Assembly (NCBI RefSeq): GCF_007745175.1
Contig: NZ_CP036271.1
Span: 434,001 to 498,000 of the forward strand
Source: Caulifigura coniformis
GTDB taxonomy: Bacteria; Planctomycetota; Planctomycetia; Planctomycetales; Planctomycetaceae
DNA length: 64,000 nucleotides
Reading direction: 5' to 3'
Part shown: positions 56,027-64,000 of the stretch, in pieces
How positions within the stretch are numbered: position 1 is the first letter of the stretch
Layout of the letters: the number at the start of each line of letters is the position of its first letter
Notes under the pieces: model-generated
What the model was told of the DNA's origin: nothing
Databases searched by the model: none
What the model saw: the letters and a program-made list of their open reading frames with translations, nothing else
Program-made: the position numbers and the translations under genes

Positions 56027-56737
56027 CTACTCGGCCGGTTTGGCTTCGACAGCGGCCGGGGGCGTTTCCGCGTCCGGAGTCCTGGATGCAGATCCCATCA
56101 GGATCGGGAAGCTGGCAAAGCCGATCGCCACGACGAGGGCGAAGACGATCGAGGTGCGGTCCAGCAGCTTGTTGTATTTGGGGTGGTTCAGGCCGAGCGA
56201 CTGGAAGGCGCTGCGGAAGCCGTGGGAGACGTGGACGCCGGCGAAGATGCTGCCGACGACGTAGATGATCTTGCGGGACATGTCGCCCATGATCATGACG
56301 GCCCACTGGAACGGCTCGAAGACGGCCTTGTCGCGCGACTTGAAGTCGTAGATGTGGATCGCCATGAAGATGAAGACCACCGCGCCGGTGAAGAACATCA
56401 TCGATTCGGGCTGAATGCCGAGGATGCGGTTGTAGATCTTGGTGTGTTTCTGCTGGTATCCGACCGGTCCGCGGGCGTCGATGTTGTTCCGGGCGGTCGC
56501 GAACGCCAGGTAGAGGTGGACGACGATCGCCAGGTAGAGCGGGATTTCGGCGGCCAGGAGGAGGCCGGGGTTGGAATGCAGCTTGTGGGCGTAGTCGTTG
56601 TAGGGCCCGGGGCCGGCGTACAGCAGGAAGTTGCCTGCGAGGTGGATCGCCAGGAAGGAGCAGAGGAACAGGCCGGTCAGCGCCATGACATATTTTTTGC
56701 CAAGGGACGACCGCAACACAGCAAGCAAAGAGGTCAC
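56027..56737 (-). CDS. sdhC: Succinate dehydrogenase cytochrome b subunit
   Basis: Protein of 236 aa from a GTG with GGAG about 10 bases upstream. Five transmembrane helices carry heme-ligand His residues (LAIHLAGNFLLY, VVHLYLAFATA, FMAIHIYDF, AGVHVSHGFRSAF), the b558 di-heme plan of type B SdhC. It anchors SdhAB in the inner membrane and reduces quinone. The Pro/Glu-rich tail is about 20 residues. First gene of the sdhCA pair. Confidence 0.9.
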   Translation of the reverse strand: MTSLLAVLRSSLGKKYVMALTGLFLCSFLAIHLAGNFLLYAGPGPYNDYAHKLHSNPGLLLAAEIPLYLAIVVHLYLAFATARNNIDARGPVGYQQKHTKIYNRILGIQPESMMFFTGAVVFIFMAIHIYDFKSRDKAVFEPFQWAVMIMGDMSRKIIYVVGSIFAGVHVSHGFRSAFQSLGLNHPKYNKLLDRTSIVFALVVAIGFASFPILMGSASRTPDAETPPAAVEAKPAE

Positions 56738-56996
56738 GAGGAAACTCCGGAACGCCGGGAGGTCCGGGCGATGGGATGGCCGCGCGGAAGCGAGTCAGGG
56801 TGGTCGGAACCGCGGCGTGCCCGAAAGTATAGGAGATCGCTAACCCCCTTCAAACGGAGCGTTTGTGGTCAGGGATCGCGTGTCTGAAAAATGGGAAGTG
56901 GGTCTCTCCCGGGGGCGAAACCGCTTGGAACAGGCGGTCGCCGGAGGGGAACAGACCGTGTGGATCGGCCGGGATCAGCCCGCCGCTTCAGCAGGT

Positions 56997-58103
56997 TTAC
57001 GGGGCGGGGGCAGCCGGCTTGAATTTTCCGGCGTCGTAATCCGCCCAGAACTGCTCGGGGGTGCGGGTGGGAACGGTTTCCTCGAATTGGAGGTCGAGCT
57101 GGGTCAGGGTGGACATTCCGCGAATGACGTCGAACCCTTCCTTGATTGTCGAGGGGGTCAGGATGAGGCGGGTGAGCCGCAGGCGGGCGAGGGGCCGGAG
57201 ATCGGTGACGCCGGTTCCCGCGATGTTCAGCCGCTGCAGGCTCGGAAAGTCCGCCAGGGGGCCCAGATCGGTGACGGGGGCTCCCTGCACATCGAGGCTG
57301 GTCAGGCCGGTGGTGAGCAACGGCTTCAGGTCAGTCACTTTCGTGTTCCGGAGCCAGAGGATTCCCAGGTGGGTTCCGGCGAGCGGGCCCAGATCGGAGA
57401 TCGAGGTGTCGCAGAGGTTCAGCTCCGACAACATCTTGCCGGCCAGCGGGCGAAGATCGGTCACCGGCGTCTTGTTGAGGTAGAGCTGGCGGAGCGGAAG
57501 GTCTTTGAGGGGGGCGAGATCGGAGACCAGGGTCGATTCGAGATAGAGCGCTCCCAGCGGCATTCCGGCCAGGGGAGAGAGGTCTTTGATCTTCGTTTCG
57601 GAGGCGTCCAGGGCTGTCAGCTGAAGCCCTTTGAGCGGAGCGAGGTTGTCGACGGGAACGCCCTTCATGCTCAGGGAGGTGAGCGGCAGCTTCGAGAGCG
57701 GGCCGAGATCGGTCACTTTCGTCTCGGAGATGCCGAGGTTCTCGACGGGAAGCGACGCGATCGGGGAGAGGTCGGCGACCGGCGTCCGGGTGAGGTCGAG
57801 GGTCTTGATCGGGTGATCCTTGAGAGGGGTGAGGTCGGTGACCCCCGATTCGGCCAGGTGGGCCTCGACAAACTCGTTGCCCGCTTTCTGGAAACGGGCG
57901 CTGTCACGGGCTTTGAGCCGGCGGCGCAGCTCGCTGGCCGTGAGAGCGGGGGTTTCGGGCTCCTCCGGTTCTTCCTGCACCGCGGCGTCGGGGGTGTTGG
58001 CGGCGGGAGGAGGCGTCTCCCGGCCGCAGCCGGCGAACACGACGCTGACGATTAAAGCTCCCGCAGAAAGGACGGGCAGCGACAGGAAGCGGGAGAGTGC
58101 CAT
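56997..58103 (-). CDS. LRR-repeat lipoprotein
   Basis: Protein of 368 aa with signal peptide and lipobox VFAGC, then a Pro/Glu-rich linker, and about ten short leucine-rich units of the pattern L-x-x-T-x-V-x-D-L-x-P-L (TPVADLSPIASLPVENLGI, TKVTDLGPLSKLPLTSLSM, SDLAPLKDLPLRQLYL). The units are about 22 residues, like internalin-type LRRs. It should face the periplasm or surface as an interaction protein. ATG 58103 starts the signal peptide. Confidence 0.75.
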   Translation of the reverse strand: MALSRFLSLPVLSAGALIVSVVFAGCGRETPPPAANTPDAAVQEEPEEPETPALTASELRRRLKARDSARFQKAGNEFVEAHLAESGVTDLTPLKDHPIKTLDLTRTPVADLSPIASLPVENLGISETKVTDLGPLSKLPLTSLSMKGVPVDNLAPLKGLQLTALDASETKIKDLSPLAGMPLGALYLESTLVSDLAPLKDLPLRQLYLNKTPVTDLRPLAGKMLSELNLCDTSISDLGPLAGTHLGILWLRNTKVTDLKPLLTTGLTSLDVQGAPVTDLGPLADFPSLQRLNIAGTGVTDLRPLARLRLTRLILTPSTIKEGFDVIRGMSTLTQLDLQFEETVPTRTPEQFWADYDAGKFKPAAPAP

Positions 58104-58265
58104 GGGAGCGCCGAAGAGTGAGGTGACACTGCGGTTGTAGTCCGGCCACGGTGTCGGCCGCAATTTGGCAGGGCGGGCGCGTGAGGTTGGACCATGCAGG
58201 GGACAAGTCTATTCCGATCAACATTTGCCGTGCGGAATCACTGACCGGCTGGTAAGTTCAGAGGC

Positions 58266-58487
58266 ATGAAACTCCAGCAGACAGAACAAGGGCCCTCGAA
58301 TCGCGACCTTGCCGTCTCAGCGGCAGCGATGGCGGCGAGTCTGCTCTTCAGCCTGTCCCGGGACGAGCCCAGCGAGATGATCGTCTTCTGGACGACAATT
58401 CTGCTCGCGTCCCTCCTGCTGCGATTGTGGTCTCGAAGGATGCAAAGTCGCCTCCGCGCGGGTCAGTCCGGGCCGAGTTCAAACTGA
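58266..58487 (+). CDS. Small two-helix membrane protein
   Basis: Protein of 73 aa with GAGG just before the ATG and two hydrophobic stretches (LAVSAAAMAASLLFSL and MIVFWTTILLASLLLRLW). No family is recognised. It precedes the phosphatase gene by 160 bp. Its short length leaves doubt. Confidence 0.4.
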   Translation: MKLQQTEQGPSNRDLAVSAAAMAASLLFSLSRDEPSEMIVFWTTILLASLLLRLWSRRMQSRLRAGQSGPSSN

Positions 58488-58647
58488 CCCGCGACCAGCG
58501 GTCTTGCCTACTGCGGTCTGAAGACTGGAAACCACCGACCGGCAGATTCCGCTTGAGGTGATTTCCCGTTCGGGAATAAGGTTGACCGATCAGGGACGTC
58601 ATTGCGGCGACGCGTTCCCGCGTCGCCACCCATGGAAGGAAACTGAG

Positions 58648-59436
58648 ATGTTCGAAACGCGGATCTCCGGTCCGGTGGCCGTCATTGGCGACGTGCACGG
58701 ACAGACCGAGAAGCTGGACGCGATTCTCAGCCAGCTCGATCAGCGTGGAGAACTCGCCCGGCGCTGGATCGTGTTCATCGGCGACCTTGTCGATCGGGGC
58801 CCCGATCCGGCCGGCACGCTCGACCTGGTTGCCGAACTGATCCGCGACGGCGTGCGGACGACGGTGGTCTCAGGGAATCACGAACTGGCGATGTGCGGCG
58901 CGCTCAACATCCTGCCGGCGCCGGACTACTGCGACTGGCGCAAGCGCTGGCTGGGGGGCTACGGCGCGGAAGCGACGTTTGCGTCCTATGGCATTCGCTT
59001 CGGCGACTGCGAGGCCCTGGCCCGGGCGATTCCGGTCGAGCACCGGGAGATCATCGCCGATGCTCCGTGGAGTGTGGAGCACGAACAGTTCTTCTTCGTC
59101 CACGCGGGGCTCGATCCGCACCTTCCGTTTGCAGCCCAGAAGAAAATGCTCGGTGCAAGGGATCTCTCCCTGAACAACCCGGGTTGGCTGTGTTCGAAGC
59201 GCTGGCCGTTTGAATCGCTTCCGGGCGACTGCACCAAGACGGTCGTCTCCGGTCACGTGCCGCTGCCACAGGTGCAGATGGACCGCAACCGGATCCTGCT
59301 CGATACGACAGGCGGAGTGGACGGCGACCTGAGCTGCGTCCTGCTTCCGGAGCGGACGATCGTCACCTCGCGGAAGGCGGCCCCGGTGAAGAAACCGGCG
59401 TTCAGCCTGGCGCGAATGTTTGGCCGGTCGGCCTAG
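58648..59436 (+). CDS. PPP-type serine/threonine or bis-tetraphosphate phosphatase
   Basis: Protein of 262 aa. All PPP motifs are present: AVIGDVHGQ, FIGDLVDRGPDP, VVSGNHELAM, FFFVHAGLDP and VVSGHVPLP. They make a dinuclear metal centre. Bacterial members dephosphorylate proteins or cleave diadenosine tetraphosphate; which one cannot be decided from the sequence. ATG 58648 is 7 bases after AAGGAAACTGAG. Confidence 0.85.
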   Translation: MFETRISGPVAVIGDVHGQTEKLDAILSQLDQRGELARRWIVFIGDLVDRGPDPAGTLDLVAELIRDGVRTTVVSGNHELAMCGALNILPAPDYCDWRKRWLGGYGAEATFASYGIRFGDCEALARAIPVEHREIIADAPWSVEHEQFFFVHAGLDPHLPFAAQKKMLGARDLSLNNPGWLCSKRWPFESLPGDCTKTVVSGHVPLPQVQMDRNRILLDTTGGVDGDLSCVLLPERTIVTSRKAAPVKKPAFSLARMFGRSA

Positions 59437-59468
59437 TTTCGTTGTCGACGCTGCATCTCAAAACACAG

Positions 59469-59504
59469 AAACGCCCGGCGTTCCTGGGAACGCCGGGCGT
59501 TTTG
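59469..59504. terminator. Bidirectional terminator
   Basis: AAACGCCCGGCGTTCC (59469-59484) pairs perfectly with GGAACGCCGGGCGTTT (59487-59502) around a TG loop. It lies between the converging phosphatase and the 59535 gene and serves both, with short A/T runs on either side. Confidence 0.8.
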
Positions 59505-59534
59505 AACTTCGAGGCCATCAGCCCGCCGACGCTG

Positions 59535-60623
59535 TCACGGCAGGGCGATCGTCTTCAGGGCGAGTTCGCCCTGGGTGTCGATCACGACGATGGCGCGGGC
59601 GTCGTCCAGCTTGTCGAGCTGGACGACGCCGGTGAGTTCATCGATCTTTTCGAACGACTGGCCGGCCGTGCCGCCCCCCTTGACCGGTTCGGTCAGGCCG
59701 GGGTTCTTGTCGAGGTCTTTGGTGCTGACCTTCATCACGCCGCGGGCGCTGTTGGCGACGAGCAGGAACATCTCGCCGTCCTTCTCGTAGGCGACCATAT
59801 CGAGCGGCTGGTTGCGGTTGCCGAGTTCGGCGACGGTCGTCCCCTTGATCTTCTGGCCGTCATCGACGGAGCTGAGCGGGAACTTCACCAGCGGCGTGCA
59901 CTGGAAGCCGGCGAGGAGGTGGGGCTGGCCGCCGATGTTGAACGGGATGAAGGCGCGGATGGGAGCGTAGTCTTCGAGCTTGCCGTGGGCGGCGTGGTAA
60001 ATCTCGAGACCCGCGACGTCGGTCTTCTGGCCGAAGGGGAACGGCATGGCCTGCACGGTGGAGGCGTTCTTCGAGTCGGCGGCGACGAGACCCGAGGCAA
60101 TCACCTGTCCGTCGACGAAGGCGAGATCGGTGATGGAGTCGTTGCGGGGATTGCGGGTGCGACCGTTGGTCGTGACGTCCTTATCTTCCGGTGCGTTCGG
60201 AATCTTGGCGCTGGAGTTGGCGACACCTTCGAGAGCGACTTTCACGAGCTTGCCATCCGTCAACTTCGCGATCGTCGGGTGGCTGCCGCTGATCGAAACG
60301 AATACGCTGCCGGAGAGCGGGTTGACGGCGAGGTCGACGACCTTCGCGCCGTCGCCGGCGAGCGCCTGGGCCTGCTTCTCGAGGCCGGTGGCTTTCACTT
60401 CTGCGAAGGGACGTTTGCCAACGCCATCCTGCGTATCGATGGCATAGACGGTGGCCGCCTTGGGATCCGCGATGAGCAGGACGCTGTCCGGGCCGAAGGC
60501 GAGCGGTCCGGCCGACTGCAGTTTGACGTCGCCTTTCTTCAGGCCGAGCTTTTCGGCGGCGTTGAGAGACGAGGCCGCGCCGACGAGGGCGAGGGCGGCG
60601 AGAAGGAGAGAATCGCGTCGCAT
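59535..60623 (-). CDS. Secreted protein of unknown function, beta-propeller-like
   Basis: Protein of 362 aa with a signal peptide (LLLAALALVGAASSLNAAE). The mature sequence has short blade-like repeats (SAGPLAFGPDSVLLIADPK, KVVDLAVNPLSGSVFVSIS, DSITDLAFVDGQVIASGL, PLDMVAYEKDGEMFLLVANS) that suggest a propeller fold. No catalytic residue is identified. ATG 60623 has GGAGG 8 bases upstream. Confidence 0.65.
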   Translation of the reverse strand: MRRDSLLLAALALVGAASSLNAAEKLGLKKGDVKLQSAGPLAFGPDSVLLIADPKAATVYAIDTQDGVGKRPFAEVKATGLEKQAQALAGDGAKVVDLAVNPLSGSVFVSISGSHPTIAKLTDGKLVKVALEGVANSSAKIPNAPEDKDVTTNGRTRNPRNDSITDLAFVDGQVIASGLVAADSKNASTVQAMPFPFGQKTDVAGLEIYHAAHGKLEDYAPIRAFIPFNIGGQPHLLAGFQCTPLVKFPLSSVDDGQKIKGTTVAELGNRNQPLDMVAYEKDGEMFLLVANSARGVMKVSTKDLDKNPGLTEPVKGGGTAGQSFEKIDELTGVVQLDKLDDARAIVVIDTQGELALKTIALP

Positions 60624-60778
60624 GGGAACCTCCGGGCGGGACTGGGAGTCCCGGAACGAGAGTCGGGAATCGGACACCTCCGCAGGGGGCTTAGTTTACG
60701 CGCGGCCCTCGTGATTTGCACGGACGGGCCCGGCGGACATGAGTCGGCTTGCCAAATGGAGTATGGTTCGGGACTCAC

Positions 60779-60864
60779 GACCGAGTGGCGAAACAGGCAG
60801 ACGCACGGGACTTAAAATCCCGGGAGGTTCACCCCTCGTGCGGGTTCGATTCCCGCCTCGGTCA
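60779..60864 (+). tRNA. tRNA-Leu (anticodon UAA)
   Basis: An 86-nt cloverleaf. Acceptor GACCGAG (60779-60785) pairs with CTCGGTC (60857-60863), discriminator A. The D-arm region is TGGCGAAACAGGCAGACGC; the anticodon stem CGGGA/TCCCG encloses CTTAAAA, anticodon TAA, reading UUA leucine. The long variable arm (GGAGGTTCACCCCTCGT) is the class II form of leucine tRNAs. The T-arm is GCGGG-TTCGATT-CCCGC. CCA is not encoded (A followed by TTT). Confidence 0.97.
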
Positions 60865-60914
60865 TTTGGCCTTCTTCTGTGGGCCGTTGCCTCTGACCGC
60901 TCCGCTTTGGCCCT

Positions 60915-63224
<2,310 letters not shown>

Positions 63225-63553
63225 GAACGACCCGGTGGATGGAAATGTGGCCCCGGACGGCCGGACCGCAGTCCCGCCGCACCTTGCCTGAACGGTAGGT
63301 CAAGAAAAGTCGACGTGCCCGGCTCTCATCCACTCAGGCCAGTAATTTGTGGTGTTCGGGAATCGGGGACGGGGATTCCCGCAACCGCCAGGCGGAACAA
63401 GCGTTAAAGTCGGCATTCTCGCCCCCGTCTCGCTCCCCGGTCCGCGGGGGCGTGATTGCGTCGCGGAATCGGGCCTTCTAAACTCCCGTGTTCTGCATTT
63501 TCCCTTGCGGAATCGCATTTCTTTCAGCGTCTGACACGACCGGCCGTCCGCCC
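63225..63553. other. Intergenic region upstream of ffh
   Basis: About 330 bp between the divergent kinase and ffh genes. It must hold both promoters, but no clear boxes are visible. A GC-rich stretch near 63417-63460 can fold (CCCCCG...CGGGGGCG). It does not match the conserved SRP RNA core. Confidence 0.3.
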
Positions 63554-64000
63554 ATGTTCGAAGGCATTACGAACGCCCTGACCGATGTTCTTGGCAGCTT
63601 CCGCGGCCAGCTCACGGAGTCGAACATCCGCGACGGGATGGGGAAGGTCCGGAATGCGCTTCTGGAGGCCGACGTCGCCTACGACGTGGCCAAGGCGTTC
63701 TGCGACCGCGTCGTTGAGGAGGCGGTCGGTGAGAAGGTCCTGAAATCGCTGCGCCCCGAACAGCAGATCGTGGGCATCGTGTTCCAGGAACTCGTCAACC
63801 TGATGGGGCCGGTCGATCACTCGATCGAGGTCCGCCGCGGCGAGACGACGGTCCTGATGATGTGCGGCCTGCAGGGGTCGGGAAAAACGACCACCTGCGG
63901 CAAGCTGGCGAGAATGCTGAAGGAGCAGGGCGCCAAGCCGATGCTGGTCGCGGCGGATCTCCAGCGTCCTGCCGCCATCGAGCAGCTGAAGGTGATCGGC
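63554..64000 (+). CDS. ffh: Signal recognition particle protein Ffh, N-terminal part
   Basis: The gene runs off the right edge; the first 149 residues are visible. The N domain ([35 protein letters not shown]) and the start of the G domain with the P-loop GLQGSGKTT (about 105-113) and [15 protein letters not shown] are characteristic of SRP54/Ffh rather than FtsY. It targets membrane-protein ribosomes to the translocon with 4.5S RNA. Confidence 0.95.
   Translation, partial: MFEGITNALTDVLGSFRGQLTESNIRDGMGKVRNALLEADVAYDVAKAFCDRVVEEAVGEKVLKSLRPEQQIVGIVFQELVNLMGPVDHSIEVRRGETTVLMMCGLQGSGKTTTCGKLARMLKEQGAKPMLVAADLQRPAAIEQLKVIG

Noticed and set aside
63417-63460. Possible SRP RNA gene in front of ffh
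   Set aside because: The fold is a simple GC hairpin; the conserved SRP RNA tetraloop and asymmetric loop are missing.

Overview
The window looks like a chromosomal segment of a GC-rich member of the Planctomycetota (inference, probably Planctomycetales). The evidence is its gene families: three DUF1559 proteins with prepilin-type N-termini and an H-x-DG tail, a planctomycete cytochrome C / DUF1549 / DUF1553 protein, two Tat-type DUF1501 proteins, an ECF sigma factor fused to a membrane segment and secretin-like domains, and many secreted TPR, LRR and HEAT proteins of unknown function.

Layout. 1-2.4 kb: end of a DUF1501 gene, a DUF1559 gene and a small LRR-like lipoprotein. 2.4-5.1 kb (minus): a large MBOAT acyltransferase fused to an SGNH hydrolase. 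5.2-14.8 kb: an ECF sigma factor translationally coupled to a membrane protein, then PSCyt1/DUF1553, DUF1501 and SGNH genes, and convergent M19 dipeptidase-like and PQQ-propeller genes; this resembles a regulated extracytoplasmic catabolic module. 15-23.8 kb: TPR protein, a cysteine-poor Mrp ATPase, a secreted protein, an SBF transporter, a sialidase, a DUF1559 protein and a lipoprotein. 24.3-32.4 kb: two ABC permeases, a TPR-like protein, isocitrate dehydrogenase and a deoxyhypusine synthase homologue. 33-38.6 kb: sigma/secretin fusion, LysR regulator, DUF1559 protein, lipoprotein. 39-42.4 kb: a minimal tad module (cpaF, tadB, tadC). 43-45.3 kb: sucD and an M24 peptidase.

45.3-49 kb is the most unusual part. 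Three 139-bp direct repeats alternate with three small orphan genes, one of them a resolvase-like protein that has lost its catalytic residues. The block is surrounded by two further repeat families and by inverted copies of a dispersed repeat. It has the architecture of a cassette-like accessory island, but no recombinase with intact active-site residues is visible.

49-64 kb: a Gly/Met-rich secreted protein, a HEAT-repeat protein, an SDR epimerase coupled to a ZIP metal transporter, a guanidinium exporter of the SMR family preceded by what looks like a guanidine-II (mini-ykkC) riboswitch, sdhC-sdhA without sdhB, an LRR lipoprotein, a PPP-type phosphatase, tRNA-Leu(UAA), a hybrid histidine kinase and the start of ffh. 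Central metabolism is represented by icd, sucD, sdhA and sdhC, scattered rather than clustered. Several short palindromes and microsatellites recur between genes.
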